A stretch of 64,000 nt of DNA from Bradyrhizobium sp. Rc3b (GCF_900114915.1 NZ_FOUS01000003.1:62001-126000), one strand, 5' to 3'. Numbered from the stretch's first letter, positions 1 to 9,061 are shown. The notes: generated by a model from the letters alone, not told the origin. Program-made: numbers and translations.

Positions 1-457
1 AGCCATCGCTGGTAAAGCCATAGACGATGCCAAAGGTGTCGCCGAAATCGTCGTCGAAGAACGGACCGACGACACCGGCAGGCAGCGTATGGCGAATGTC
101 GCCGATCGTCTTCCGCACGTGGTACCAGGTATCGGAGACATCCCGCGCATTGGTGCTTCCCTTGAGGTTCACGAAGATGGTCGTGAGGCCTGGCCGGGTG
201 AAGCTGCGCAGGAAATCCAGATGCGGGGTCTCCTGCAATTGGCGCTCGAGGCGCTCCGTCAGCTGCTTCATCGTCTCGTCGGCCGTCGCCCCTGGCCAGA
301 CGGCATGAACGACCATGGTCCGGATCGTGAAGGCGGGATCCTCGTTCCGGCCCAGCCGGAAATATGACAGGACGCCGGCGGCCACCGCTATCAGCATGAG
401 GTAGACGACCAGCGAGCGTCGCCCCAGTGCCCATTCCGAAAGGTTGAATCCACTCAT
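1..457 (-). CDS. RND efflux transporter permease, N-terminal part (runs off window)
   Basis: Only the first 152 residues lie in the window; the gene continues past base 1. The protein opens with MSGFNLSEWAL, a single hydrophobic segment (about residues 16-34, VVYLMLIAVAAGVL) and then a porter-domain start with NEDPAFTIRTMVV and WPGATADETMKQLTE. This is the usual N-terminal arrangement of RND (AcrB/CzcA superfamily) inner-membrane exporters. Its ATG overlaps the stop of the upstream adaptor gene in an ATGA arrangement, so the two are translationally coupled and should form one pump. The substrate cannot be told from this part. Confidence 0.88.
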   Translation of the reverse strand, partial: MSGFNLSEWALGRRSLVVYLMLIAVAAGVLSYFRLGRNEDPAFTIRTMVVHAVWPGATADETMKQLTERLERQLQETPHLDFLRSFTRPGLTTIFVNLKGSTNARDVSDTWYHVRKTIGDIRHTLPAGVVGPFFDDDFGDTFGIVYGFTSDG

Positions 458-1560
458 CGCCCCGACCCGAGCACGCGCACCTTCTGGCCTGGATGAAGTG
501 CCTGAACGCCTGCGGTCACGACGATCTCGCCGCTATCAAGCCCTTGCGCGACGATCACCTGCGCCTGGTCGAACCGCAGCACGTCGACGTTCCGCACTGA
601 GACCGTATTGGCCGAGGGATCGAAGACCCAGACGGCCGGCTGTTGATTCATCCTCGTCAGCGCGGTTGCGGGAATGCCGATCATCGGGCCGGAGCTCGCC
701 TCGGCGCGCCCGACCACGGTCGCCCCGAGCCGCATTGCAGCCGGCGGATCGGTAAGGCCCACCTTGACCTCGAAGGTCCGCGTGACCGGGTTGGCCTGGG
801 CGGCGACCTGCCGGATGCGCCCCTGTGCCGTCACTGCCGGATCGTCCGTGAGCGCGACCGTTACCTGCAGATTGGCAGGCGCCGCTCTCACCAGTTGGGC
901 GGGCACATCGAAGACCGCATCGCGACCGTCCTGGCGAGCGATCTTCGCAATCGTCTGCCCGGCCTGAACGACCTCGCCGGCGGCGGGGCCGGTTTCGGTG
1001 ACCTTGCCCGGCGCATCGGCGCGCAGCTCGGTAAAGCCAACTTGATCGTGGGCGGCGCTCAACTGGGCTTCGGCCATATCGAGCTGCGATTGGGCGGTCT
1101 GCTGCGCCTGCGTCGCGGCTTCGAAGTTGGCGCGGGTGGTCCAACCCTGCGCCAGCAGCGTCTGCTGACGCTCGAAATGATTGCGGGCCTGAGTGAGCTG
1201 GCCTTGCGCAGCAGCAAGTGCCGCCTGCGCCTGGCGTAGCGCGTTCGCTTCGTTCTGCGATTCCAGTTGCGCCAGAAGCTGGCCGGCCTGGACGCGATCA
1301 CCAAGCCGGGTGTTGTTCGAAAGCAGCCGCCCGCCGATTCGAAATGCGATGCTTACCTCGTCCTCCGCCTCGATACGCCCCGTAAACGTGAACGGCGTTA
1401 GCTGCTCGCGCTTCTCGACCGTGGTCGTGCGAACCGGACGTGGCGCCGGGGGCGCATCCTCCACCGGGCCTCTTTCACAGGCGGCAACCAGCAGCGTGGT
1501 GACCGCTGCGACAAGCGCGATGTTCAGCGGCCGCATCGGCATGACATGATCATCGGTCAA
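454..1560 (-). CDS. RND efflux periplasmic adaptor (membrane fusion protein), lipoprotein
   Basis: This 368-residue adaptor would link an RND permease to an outer-membrane channel. It has a lipoprotein signal ending in LLVAAC near residue 28, a barrel-sandwich entry (GRIEAEDEVSIAFRIGGRL), a coiled-coil hairpin rich in Ala and Gln (about 95-165), then ADAPGKVTETGPAAGEVV and the beta-barrel region. It is the first gene of a two-gene unit with the RND permease that follows it on the minus strand. The start could also be the Met at residue 7 (MPMRPLNIALV), which gives a more usual signal peptide. Drug versus metal specificity is not decided by the sequence. Confidence 0.9.
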   Translation of the reverse strand: MTDDHVMPMRPLNIALVAAVTTLLVAACERGPVEDAPPAPRPVRTTTVEKREQLTPFTFTGRIEAEDEVSIAFRIGGRLLSNNTRLGDRVQAGQLLAQLESQNEANALRQAQAALAAAQGQLTQARNHFERQQTLLAQGWTTRANFEAATQAQQTAQSQLDMAEAQLSAAHDQVGFTELRADAPGKVTETGPAAGEVVQAGQTIAKIARQDGRDAVFDVPAQLVRAAPANLQVTVALTDDPAVTAQGRIRQVAAQANPVTRTFEVKVGLTDPPAAMRLGATVVGRAEASSGPMIGIPATALTRMNQQPAVWVFDPSANTVSVRNVDVLRFDQAQVIVAQGLDSGEIVVTAGVQALHPGQKVRVLGSGR

Positions 1561-1833
1561 CTGCTCCGCTGACGATCTTGTCGATAGATCATCTCGCTTC
1601 CATCGGTAAATCTACTGAGCGATCACAGATGCAATCGTGGTCCGGAGAACCTTCCGGCAGCAGTCAGAAGATTCCCAGGGCAACGTCAGGCAATCACCCG
1701 ATACCGGAAACGCCGCAAGCGGTGCATTAAGGCTGCACCTGCTCCCGCCGCGGCGCGTTCGCCAAAGCAGCAGGTGGCAAGGGAACCGGCCGCTCAGGCT
1801 CCGAATGATTCACACGACGACAGGAGGATCGAC

Positions 1834-2034
1834 ATGAGAAAGCTGGCTTTGCTGTCCGCGGCCATCTTCATTGCGCTCAGCGCGATGGGTTCGACGACGC
1901 CCGTACAGGCGCAGGATCTGGCATGGTGCTCGAAGATCAAGGGAATGCTCAACTGCATGTATGAGACCCGCTCCCAATGCCGCGCATCGGTGAGCGGGCG
2001 GCAGGGCACCTGCGTGCAAAATCGCCGCCGCTGA
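1834..2034 (+). CDS. DUF3551-type small secreted protein
   Basis: This is a 66-residue protein with a signal peptide (MRKLALLSAAIFIALSAMG, cleavage near VQAQ) and a short mature part with four cysteines (WCSKIKG, LNCMYET, QCRASV, TCVQNRRR). The cysteine spacing and length match the DUF3551 family that is abundant in Bradyrhizobium; its function is unknown. The start was chosen at the ATG preceded by AGGAGGATCGAC, a strong ribosome binding site, rather than at an upstream in-frame ATG at 1774. Confidence 0.75.
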   Translation: MRKLALLSAAIFIALSAMGSTTPVQAQDLAWCSKIKGMLNCMYETRSQCRASVSGRQGTCVQNRRR

Positions 2035-2243
2035 CGGCAGCGCTCAGTCCGATATCGGCCGGGCGGCGTAAATGACGTGCTGTTGGTTGTCGTACGCCAC
2101 CCGGATTCGGCATGAATGCCAACTGTGCCTGCCCCATCGGGACATTCCTCCCCAACATCCGGGGTTTCCTCCAATCGCGGCGGGTCTCCTTGCACGGTAG
2201 CATCGACTGCTCCGGTTCGCATTTGGATCAACGGGAGGTGTCA

Positions 2244-2747
2244 ATGTCCGATCTTGTCGCGATCGTGTATCCGTCGGAAGCAAAGGCAGAAGAAGTGCGC
2301 CAACAGCTATTCAAGCTGCAGAAGGAATATCTGATCACAATCAGCGACGCCGTGATTGCCGTTAAGACGGACGCGGGCGGCATCAAGCTCAATCAACTCG
2401 TCAATACCACTGCCATGGGCGCAATGACGGGAAGCTTCTGGGGCCTTCTCATCGGCGTCCTGTTCCTGAACCCGATCCTCGGAGTCGCGGTAGGCGCCGC
2501 GTCCGGCGCGCTCGGCGGCGCGCTCTCGGACTTCGGCATCGACGACGCCTTCATGAAGAGCCTGTCGACCAGCCTCCAGCCCGGCAACGCGGCCCTGTTC
2601 GTCCTGATCAAGCACATGACGGCGGACAAGGTAATCAACGAGATCAAGAGCGCCGGCGGCGTTGTGCTCAAGACGTCACTCGACGAGACGAAGGAAAAGC
2701 TCCTCCGCGATGCGCTGACGAGTGCGGTGGAGCGGCCGGCGGCCTGA
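2244..2747 (+). CDS. DUF1269-family membrane protein
   Basis: This 167-residue protein begins MSDLVAIVYPSEAKAEEVRQQL, the usual opening of DUF1269 proteins. A central glycine-rich hydrophobic stretch (about 60-95, FWGLLIGVLFLNPILGVAVG then GGALSDFGIDD) could form a membrane hairpin with glycine-zipper character. The C-terminal half has the typical LFVLIKHMTADKV segment. The start follows the GGGAGG ribosome binding site at 2233-2238; an upstream in-frame ATG at 2112 lacks one. The family has no established function. The neighbours are also small envelope proteins. Confidence 0.82.
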   Translation: MSDLVAIVYPSEAKAEEVRQQLFKLQKEYLITISDAVIAVKTDAGGIKLNQLVNTTAMGAMTGSFWGLLIGVLFLNPILGVAVGAASGALGGALSDFGIDDAFMKSLSTSLQPGNAALFVLIKHMTADKVINEIKSAGGVVLKTSLDETKEKLLRDALTSAVERPAA

Positions 2748-2766
2748 AGCCGCCGTCCTCCCCATC

Positions 2767-3477
2767 TCAGCGCCGGCCGCCTGCAAGCCGCAACAGCATC
2801 ATGAAGAGGTTGATGAAATTCAGATAGAGCGACAGCGCCGCGATGACCGACTTGCGACCCGCGGAGGTATGGTCATCCGTGCTGTCGTACATCGTCTTGA
2901 TCCGCTGCGTGTCGTAGGCGGTAAGCCCGGCAAATACGCCGACGCCAACGATCGAGATCAGCCAGTCGAGCGCGCTCGAGGACAGAAAGATGTTGATCAG
3001 GCTTGCGATGATGACGCCGATCAATCCCATGAACAGGAATGTGCCCAGCCCGGAGAGATCGCGTCGCGTCGTATACCCGAACGCACTGAGCGCTCCGAAA
3101 CTCGCGGCGGCGATGAAGAAGACCCGGGCAATCGACGAGTCCGTGTAGATGTGGAACAATGTCGAGAGCGATACGCCGACCAAGGCTGCGTAGAGGAAGA
3201 ACAGCAGCCGTGCCGTCGACACGGACAGCGTGTTGATGCGCGAGCCGATGAAGAACACCAGCCCCAACGGCGCCAGAATGAAGACCCACATCAATGGACT
3301 CTGCAGCAGTGCCGGGCCTGTGACCTGATAGGTCAGCCAGGCCACAACGGCGGTCAAGCCGACGCCCGCGGCCATGTGAGCGTAGATGCGAAGCATGTAT
3401 TCATGCAGGCCGGCGTCCACCGCAAACGCACTGCCAGTCGTCTCTGCCGCAGTCAGGTCTTGATCGAAATTTGACAC
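2767..3477 (-). CDS. Bax inhibitor-1 / YccA family membrane protein
   Basis: This is an integral membrane protein of about 236 residues with seven hydrophobic segments. It ends with the family signature region GVFAGLTAYDTQRIKTMYDS followed by a last helix with LYLNFINLFMMLLRLAGGRR. BI-1/YccA proteins in bacteria act at the inner membrane and are linked to protease (FtsH) modulation or ion leak; the exact role here is unknown. No ATG fits. The best start is GTG at 3475-3477, preceded by GAGGAGGCGGAT, giving MSNFDQDLTAAE. A longer frame reaching 3591 is unlikely because its added N-terminus is basic and unrelated to the family. Confidence 0.85.
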   Translation of the reverse strand: MSNFDQDLTAAETTGSAFAVDAGLHEYMLRIYAHMAAGVGLTAVVAWLTYQVTGPALLQSPLMWVFILAPLGLVFFIGSRINTLSVSTARLLFFLYAALVGVSLSTLFHIYTDSSIARVFFIAAASFGALSAFGYTTRRDLSGLGTFLFMGLIGVIIASLINIFLSSSALDWLISIVGVGVFAGLTAYDTQRIKTMYDSTDDHTSAGRKSVIAALSLYLNFINLFMMLLRLAGGRR

Positions 3478-3719
3478 ATCCGCCTCCTCAGGGACTTTGC
3501 CGAGGGAGGCGACACTAATCCTCGGGCTTCCGGAGCGGCATCGGACAATCACCCGAATGGCGGCCGTGGAAATTACCCTTCTCTGTCGCAACCGCGGGCA
3601 TCGCAGCGACGCCGCACATGACCGATGCGAGAGCTTGGAACGACGTCTAAGCCCTTTGGCCTACGCTCCTTACAGCTTTGTCACTTGGAAGCCGGGCGGG
3701 TCGCGATCTAACCCATGCC

Positions 3720-3923
3720 ATGCGCTTCTTCTTTCACATCGCCGACAAATACGGCCTCTTTCCCGACGGGATCGGACAGGACTGCCTAGATCAGGATGCA
3801 GCCATCCTGCACGCCAGGCGCCTCGCCGCCGAGCTCGCCAAGGCCGGTGAATTCTGCCGCGGCGGCGTCGTGCTTGTGGCCAGCCCGCCGCAGACGGCTT
3901 GCGGAGCCCCGGGCGGCGGCTGA
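3720..3923 (+). CDS. DUF6894-like small protein
   Basis: This 67-residue protein starts MRFFFHIADKYGLFPDGIG and continues with LDQDAAILHARRLAAELAKAGEF. That matches the N-terminal two thirds of the DUF6894 family frequent in Bradyrhizobium. The C-terminal tail (PPQTACGAPGGG) departs from the usual ending, so the gene may be frameshifted or worn at its 3' end. An in-frame ATG at 3678 exists but the family opening fixes the start at 3720. The function is unknown. Confidence 0.6.
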   Translation: MRFFFHIADKYGLFPDGIGQDCLDQDAAILHARRLAAELAKAGEFCRGGVVLVASPPQTACGAPGGG

Positions 3924-4054
3924 TTTTTCTGCCCTCACCTCCTACAGAGAATCCCTGATGTGCGCATGCGGCAGACACTTCTAAGGTCGTCCGCGGGGGG
4001 CGGTCGGCAGATGTGACCACCGCCGCGCTCCGGATTGGGAGGCCACCTTCCGTC

Positions 4055-5494
4055 ATGGCGTCTTCGTCGAACGAGGCCGATCAAGAGCTTTCCCGCAACG
4101 CGTTGATTGCGCTTGTGATCGGATCGATGGTGGGATCCGGTATCTTCGCCCTGCCGGCTGCATTCGGACGCGCCACCGGCGCCTTCGGTGCGATCATCGC
4201 ATGGATCATCGCAGGGACGGGCATGCTTATGCTGGCGCTCGTTTTCCAGTCGCTGTCGCAGCGCAAACCGGAACTGGATGCCGGCATTTATGCCTACGCC
4301 AAGGCCGGATTCGGCGACTACATCGGATTCGCCTCGGCAGCCGGCTACTGGATCGGCTGCTGTCTTGCCGACGTCGCCTGTCTCATTCTGATCAAGGCCA
4401 CACTCGGGCAGTTCTTTCCGATCTTTGGCGACGGCACGACGCCGACGGCCATTGCATCGGCGACACTGCTTCTGTGGAGTGTGCACTTTCTTGTGCTGCG
4501 GGGCATCAGGGGCGCGGCCAGGCTCAACACGATTGCAACCTTCGCAAAGATCGTTCCGATACTCCTGTTCATCGTCGTGGCCGCGTTCGTTCTCGATCGC
4601 GACCTGTTGGTGCGGAATTTCTGGGGAACGGAGCCGCCGAGCCTCGGACAGGTGCTGAGCCAGGTACGCTCTACGATGCTGCTTACCGTATTCGTCTTCG
4701 TCGGCGTCGAGGGCGCGAGCGTCTATTCGCGCTACGCCAGGAATCGCGCGGACATCGGCATTGCGACGGTGGTGGGCTTTCTGAGCGTTCTCTGCCTGCT
4801 CGTCCTGGTGACGCTGCTCTCCTACGGCGTTTTGCCGCGGAACGAGCTGGCGGATCTTTCGACGCCGTCGATGGCAGGCGTGATGGAATCAATGGTCGGG
4901 CGCTGGGGCAACGTGTTCATCAGCGTGGCGCTGTTGATCTCGATCCTCGGCAACTATCTGTCCTGGTCGCTGCTCGCCGCGGAGATCCTGCATTCGGCGG
5001 CGATACACCACACGATGCCGTCCTTTCTCGCGCGTGAGAATGCGAACAAGGTTCCTGTCGGTGCGCTCTGGCTGACCAACTGCGTGATCCAGGCGTTTCT
5101 GCTCGTCAGCTGGTTCGCCGAATATGCCTTCACGCTCGCACTGAAGATGACGAGTGCGATGACGCTGATCCCGTACGTCCTCGTCGCGGCCTATGGCCTC
5201 AAGCTCGCATCGACCGGCGAGACCTATTACGCCGGCGAGCGCGCCCGCACGAGCGATTGGATCCGCGCCGCCGTTGCGACGCTCTACGCCGCCGCGATGA
5301 TCTACGCCGGCGGCCCGAAGTTTCTCCTGCTGTCCTCGATCCTCTACGCGCCCGGAACCTTGCTGTTCCTGATGGCCAAACGCGAGCGCAAGGAAAGCAC
5401 CTTCACGAGAACCGAAGCCATCCTGTTTGCAGCGGTCGCAATCGCGGCGGGCGGCGGAGTCTATGGGCTCGCCGTCGGTGCCCTTTCGATCTGA
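4055..5494 (+). CDS. APC-superfamily amino acid permease/antiporter (ArcD-like)
   Basis: This membrane protein of about 480 residues has around 12 hydrophobic segments. The first carries the APC substrate-binding signature ALVIGSMVGSGIFALPAAFG. Later segments include ELDAGIYAYAKAGFGDYIGF and VFVGVEGASVYSRYARNR, which resemble the basic amino-acid/polyamine antiporter (APA) group such as arginine-ornithine exchangers. The call to that subgroup is an inference. The ATG at 4055 follows GGGAGG by about 12 bases. A GTG at 4013 would add 14 residues and is also possible. It stands between DUF6894 and a small basic secreted protein. Confidence 0.85.
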   Translation: MASSSNEADQELSRNALIALVIGSMVGSGIFALPAAFGRATGAFGAIIAWIIAGTGMLMLALVFQSLSQRKPELDAGIYAYAKAGFGDYIGFASAAGYWIGCCLADVACLILIKATLGQFFPIFGDGTTPTAIASATLLLWSVHFLVLRGIRGAARLNTIATFAKIVPILLFIVVAAFVLDRDLLVRNFWGTEPPSLGQVLSQVRSTMLLTVFVFVGVEGASVYSRYARNRADIGIATVVGFLSVLCLLVLVTLLSYGVLPRNELADLSTPSMAGVMESMVGRWGNVFISVALLISILGNYLSWSLLAAEILHSAAIHHTMPSFLARENANKVPVGALWLTNCVIQAFLLVSWFAEYAFTLALKMTSAMTLIPYVLVAAYGLKLASTGETYYAGERARTSDWIRAAVATLYAAAMIYAGGPKFLLLSSILYAPGTLLFLMAKRERKESTFTRTEAILFAAVAIAAGGGVYGLAVGALSI

Positions 5495-5525
5495 CCCGGC
5501 GTCTTTGAACTGTAGGGAGGCGAAC

Positions 5526-5768
5526 ATGAACATGACGATCACGCGTTGCAGCTTGCTCCTCGCCGGGTTGCTGGCCGTCATGGCGTCACCCACCGTCACG
5601 CTCGCGCAATCGAAGGACAACAGCGCGGCGATGACAAAGGAGACCGGCACCGCCGCATCCAAAAAGCAGGCGCCTCCGAACACCAACACCAATCCGACAA
5701 AGCACCGGTACTGGCGTCATCGCGGCGGCAGACACCCGCACTATGGCAGCCGCCGCCTTCGCCCCTGA
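5526..5768 (+). CDS. Small basic secreted protein, His/Arg-rich tail
   Basis: This 80-residue protein has a clear signal peptide (MNMTITRCSLLLAGLLAVMA, cleavage near TLAQ). A Lys/Thr/Asn-rich middle is followed by a C-terminus with HRYWRHRGGRHPHYGSRRLRP. The start is set by GGGAGG seven bases upstream of the ATG. The His/Arg tail could bind metal or nucleic acid, but that is a guess. No family is recognised. Confidence 0.65.
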   Translation: MNMTITRCSLLLAGLLAVMASPTVTLAQSKDNSAAMTKETGTAASKKQAPPNTNTNPTKHRYWRHRGGRHPHYGSRRLRP

Positions 5769-5777
5769 GACATCGTA

Positions 5778-6929
5778 GTGGCCCCTCCAATGGATCAACC
5801 TGACAGCGTTTCCGGGATGCGCTCCCTAAACTACCGAGAACTCCCTCGGCACGAGACCGCTGTCGACGAGACCGGAGAGGCCGGACGGCCAAGTCTGCTG
5901 GCCGTCGGTCTCACCCTGCTCGCCGCCGGCATCGCTTTGTTCCTGATCTGGCAAACGGTCTCCAGCCTTCTGATTGTCTTCGCCGGGGTGCTGTTCGCCG
6001 CCTTTCTGGACGCCTTGGCGCGAACCTTGGCGCCGGTCCTTCCACTCAAACGAGCCTGGCGGTTGACGCTCGTTGTCCTGCTTCTGTCCGCGCTCTCCTG
6101 CTTTGGCCTCGCCTGGGGCGCGCGCAAGCTGCCGGAACAGACGCGTCTGCTTCTGAAAGTGATGGATGCGCAGGTCGACCTGCTCCAGGAGCACCTGCTG
6201 TCGTATGGCGTCGACCTGCTCGGCCCGGAATGGGGCCGCGACTTTGCACAATGGCTGTTCGCCGATCAGGGCCGGTTCTTCAGCCACGCTCAATTTCTGC
6301 TCGGCGGAGCATCGAGCCTTCTGACCGCCGTGCTGGTGATCCTGTTCCTCGGCATTCTCTTCGCTTTCGATCCCACCGGCCACCGCGAAAGCGTGATCGC
6401 GCTGGTCAGGCATTCCCATCGCGCCCGTGCGCGCGCCGTGATGGACGAGATGGGCAACGTCATGCGGCTGTGGTTCGTCGGACAATTGATCCGCATCATG
6501 CTGATGACGTTGTGCGTGTGGCTCGCGCTCTATCTTATCGGGCTGCCCGGTCCCTTCGTGCTTGGACTTCAGGCCGGTCTGTCCAACTTCATTCCCTATC
6601 TCGGGCCGATCGTTGCCGCGATCCCGATCGCGCTCGTCGCGATGCCGCTCGGCGCATCGCCCCTGATCTGGGCGGTCGCCGTGTACACCATCATCCAGTC
6701 GATCGAAGGCTACGTGATCGGCCCACTGATCCAGCGCCAGGCAGTCGAGACCCCGCCGGCGTGGACACTGGTTGCGATCGTCCTTCTCGGCGCTCAGTTC
6801 GGCGTCATGGGCGTCGCGGTCGCGATGCCGCTGGTTGCGATCGGTCGGGTTGCGATCGTCAGGTTCTATGTCGAGGACTATCTGGGCGGCGATCCCAAGC
6901 CGCCATTAATTGCGAGCGAGCAGCCATGA
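5778..6929 (+). CDS. AI-2E/PerM family permease
   Basis: This 383-residue membrane protein has the family layout. Two paired hydrophobic segments come first (about 40-75 and 90-115), then a long amphipathic region, then a C-terminal block of five helices with GLQAGLSNFIPYLGPIVAAIPIA and EGYVIGPLIQRQAVETPPAW. Those motifs are typical of the AI-2E transporter (formerly UPF0118/PerM) family, whose members export signals or act as antiporters; the substrate here is unknown. The start may be GTG 5778 or the in-frame ATG at 5790. The stop overlaps the next gene's ATG. Confidence 0.88.
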   Translation: MAPPMDQPDSVSGMRSLNYRELPRHETAVDETGEAGRPSLLAVGLTLLAAGIALFLIWQTVSSLLIVFAGVLFAAFLDALARTLAPVLPLKRAWRLTLVVLLLSALSCFGLAWGARKLPEQTRLLLKVMDAQVDLLQEHLLSYGVDLLGPEWGRDFAQWLFADQGRFFSHAQFLLGGASSLLTAVLVILFLGILFAFDPTGHRESVIALVRHSHRARARAVMDEMGNVMRLWFVGQLIRIMLMTLCVWLALYLIGLPGPFVLGLQAGLSNFIPYLGPIVAAIPIALVAMPLGASPLIWAVAVYTIIQSIEGYVIGPLIQRQAVETPPAWTLVAIVLLGAQFGVMGVAVAMPLVAIGRVAIVRFYVEDYLGGDPKPPLIASEQP

Positions 6930-7513
6930 GCGAATTCGAAGCGCAGCCGAGTGATGCCCCTGCGCGTTCGACGACGGCGCGTTTCCTGTGGCAGCAACTC
7001 CCCTACGTCGTCGCGCTGCTGCTCGCCATCGTCGGCGTTGCCTATACCAACGTCTCGCACCAGCCTTTGACCGGCTATTGGGAATTCCTGGCGCTCGCCA
7101 TCGGCGTCGTCTGCGTTGTCACCAAGTGGCCGGAGATCGAGGGGAAGGAGGGCCAGATCCGGCTGATCTGGACGCAGGCCCTGCACTGGATCGCGGTCCT
7201 GATCACGATGAACATCATGCTGATCTCCGGCGTGCAGCAACTGCTTCCGACCCCTGCAACGGGACTCGTCCTGCTGACGTTGCTCGCGCTCGGCACGTTC
7301 CTTGCGGGCCTGAGCCTGCTGTCGTTGCAGATCGCCTTCCTTGGCCTTGCGATGGGCGCCGCCGTTCCGGCGATTTCCTGGCTGAAGCAATCCATCTTCT
7401 TCTTCCTGCTCGGCGCAGTGCTGCTGATTGGCCTCGCCATCTCGTTCTGGTGGCGTCAGGACGGCAGCCCCTCGCAGAGCGCCAGGGACATCACGAACCA
7501 CCGGGAGGATTGA
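6926..7513 (+). CDS. Uncharacterised integral membrane protein
   Basis: This 195-residue protein has a hydrophilic N-terminus (MSEFEAQPSDAPARSTTARF) and five or six hydrophobic segments, for example YVVALLLAIVGVAYT, IAVLITMNIMLISGV and FFFLLGAVLLIGLAISFWW. Its ATG overlaps the stop of the AI-2E-type permease in an ATGA arrangement, so it is probably coupled to it and may work with it. The DUF992 gene starts directly after its stop. I do not recognise a family. Confidence 0.8.
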   Translation: MSEFEAQPSDAPARSTTARFLWQQLPYVVALLLAIVGVAYTNVSHQPLTGYWEFLALAIGVVCVVTKWPEIEGKEGQIRLIWTQALHWIAVLITMNIMLISGVQQLLPTPATGLVLLTLLALGTFLAGLSLLSLQIAFLGLAMGAAVPAISWLKQSIFFFLLGAVLLIGLAISFWWRQDGSPSQSARDITNHRED

Positions 7514-7999
7514 ATGCGAACGTTGCGATATCTTGCCGCCATCGGCGCATCACTCGTTCTTTGCGCCGTCACCTCGCCCGCGCAAGCCGAGAGATTCAGG
7601 GTGGGCAGGCTCCTGTGCTTCTCGGAGCCACGCGTCGGACTGGTGCTTGGATCGACGCAGGCGCTGCGTTGCGTATTCAACGCGCTGCGCCCGCCCCGGC
7701 AGTACGTCTACGAGGGGCGGATACGGCGCGTCGGCGTTGATATCGGCGTGACCAGCGCCGGCGCGCTATCGTGGGCCGTCCTCGCCAGGAACTCGCGGAT
7801 AGGCCCCGGCACGTTGCGCGGCAGTTACGTCGGCGCGAGCGGCAATCTTGCATTTGGTCCCGGCCTCGGCGCCAACGTCCTGGTCGGCGGCTCGCGCAGG
7901 AGCGTGATGCTGCAGCCGATCTCGGTCGAACGCTCGATCGGGCTCAATCTCGCGGCTGGCGTAACTCATCTGACACTGGGACCGCGAGGCGGGCTCTGA
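7514..7999 (+). CDS. DUF992 secreted protein
   Basis: This 161-residue protein has a signal peptide (MRTLRYLAAIGASLVLCAVT, cleavage near AQAE). The mature part has the DUF992 pattern: RVGRLLCFSEPRVGLVLGST, LRCVFN, YVYEGRIRRVGVDIGVTSAG and a Gly-rich middle (GSYVGASGNLAFGPGLGANV). Two conserved cysteines (in LLCF and LRCVF) could form a disulfide in the periplasm. The ribosome binding site GGGAGG lies inside the end of the upstream gene, so it is the last member of a three-gene unit. The function is unknown. Confidence 0.82.
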   Translation: MRTLRYLAAIGASLVLCAVTSPAQAERFRVGRLLCFSEPRVGLVLGSTQALRCVFNALRPPRQYVYEGRIRRVGVDIGVTSAGALSWAVLARNSRIGPGTLRGSYVGASGNLAFGPGLGANVLVGGSRRSVMLQPISVERSIGLNLAAGVTHLTLGPRGGL

Positions 8000-8171
8000 T
8001 CCCGCCGTCTCGGTCCCGCGGTTCGGTCCGCTCTTGATGCCGGTTCGCGCAGGGAGAGGATGAGAACATTCCCGCCCCGCCGCTCAGGGTTTCGTCCGAT
8101 GTCGGTGTCGGGTGTTCGAAGCTAGGATCCGATGCATGCTCGTTCGGGCCGTAACCGCCCAGGAGGATCGC

Positions 8172-8729
8172 ATGACAGTGTATGACAGTCGCGGAAGTCT
8201 CGATGCCGTGGTTGCTCCGCCGCTGTGGGTTTGTGCGCTCCTCGGCGTCGTCCTGATCGCCGCCGGCCTGTTCGCGCTCGGCGACCTTGCCTTCGCCACC
8301 GTCGTCAGTGTCAAGCTCATCGGGCTCACCGCGATCGCCGCCGGCGCATTCGAGATTGCCCACGCCTTCTGGACCAAGGGGTGGGGCGGGTTCCTTTGGC
8401 AAGTCGTGCTCGGCGCGCTCTACCTCGCCTTCGGTGTCGTGCTGCTCACCCAGCCGGTCTCGGGCGCGCTTATCCTGACCTATTTCCTCGGCGCGGTGCT
8501 GTTCGCTTCGGGTGTCATTCGATGCGTGCTGAGCTTTGCCTATTGGCGGCAGAACGGATGGATGATGCTGATCTCGGGCGTCTTCGCGGTGATCGCCGGC
8601 GTGCTGGTCCTGTTCGGCTTCCCCACCATCAGCGCTTGGGCTCTCGGCTTCCTGTTGGGCGTCGACCTGATTGCCCATGGCCTGGCATGGCTGCTCTACG
8701 CGCTGCAATCAGTGCGAACGACCGGATAA
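8172..8729 (+). CDS. HdeD/DUF308 family membrane protein
   Basis: This 185-residue protein has six hydrophobic segments arranged as three repeated pairs. Typical family stretches include LGVVLIAAGLFALGDLAFAT, WTKGWGGFLWQVVLGALYLA and WALGFLLGVDLIAHGLAWLL. HdeD proteins are inner-membrane proteins linked to acid resistance at high density in E. coli; the role here is inferred only from the family. The ATG was chosen because AGGAGGATCGC lies directly upstream, whereas the longer in-frame start at 8112 has none. It is followed by two small genes on the same strand. Confidence 0.85.
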   Translation: MTVYDSRGSLDAVVAPPLWVCALLGVVLIAAGLFALGDLAFATVVSVKLIGLTAIAAGAFEIAHAFWTKGWGGFLWQVVLGALYLAFGVVLLTQPVSGALILTYFLGAVLFASGVIRCVLSFAYWRQNGWMMLISGVFAVIAGVLVLFGFPTISAWALGFLLGVDLIAHGLAWLLYALQSVRTTG

Positions 8730-8746
8730 CAGAGGAGAGAACAACC

Positions 8747-9043
8747 ATGGATGCTCCCAGTCGCCGCGTCTTCCTCAGCCTTGCGATGAACACCATTGCC
8801 GCCGCCGCGATCGGAGCGTCCGGCGCTCAGTTCATCGGTGTTGCGGACGCAATGCCGGTCGATCCCGGTCTCTCTCGGGCCGGCCGGGCACCGGGGGATC
8901 GCGCCATCCCGGTGCAATGGGGACCTCCGCCGCGGCCCGGCTGGGGCCCTTCTCATCCTGGCTGGGGCCCGCGACCGCGCCGGCGCCGCCGCTGGGTTTG
9001 CTGGTGGCATCGTGGGCGCCGTCATTGCGGATGGCGCTGGTAG
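8747..9043 (+). CDS. Small secreted protein with Tat-like signal and Trp/Arg-rich C-terminus
   Basis: This 98-residue protein begins MDAPSRRVFLSLAMNTIAAA, in which SRRVFL resembles a twin-arginine signal. A Pro/Gly segment (WGPPPRPGWGPSHPGWGP) leads to a very basic tail ending in WVCWWHRGRRHCGWRW. The two cysteines in the tail could pair. The ribosome binding site is AGAGGAGAG. Similar small proteins with the same tail occur in rhizobia as far as I recall, but no function is known. It sits 17 bases after the HdeD gene. Confidence 0.65.
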   Translation: MDAPSRRVFLSLAMNTIAAAAIGASGAQFIGVADAMPVDPGLSRAGRAPGDRAIPVQWGPPPRPGWGPSHPGWGPRPRRRRRWVCWWHRGRRHCGWRW

Positions 9044-9061
9044 TCCGAAGAGGATGAGGAA

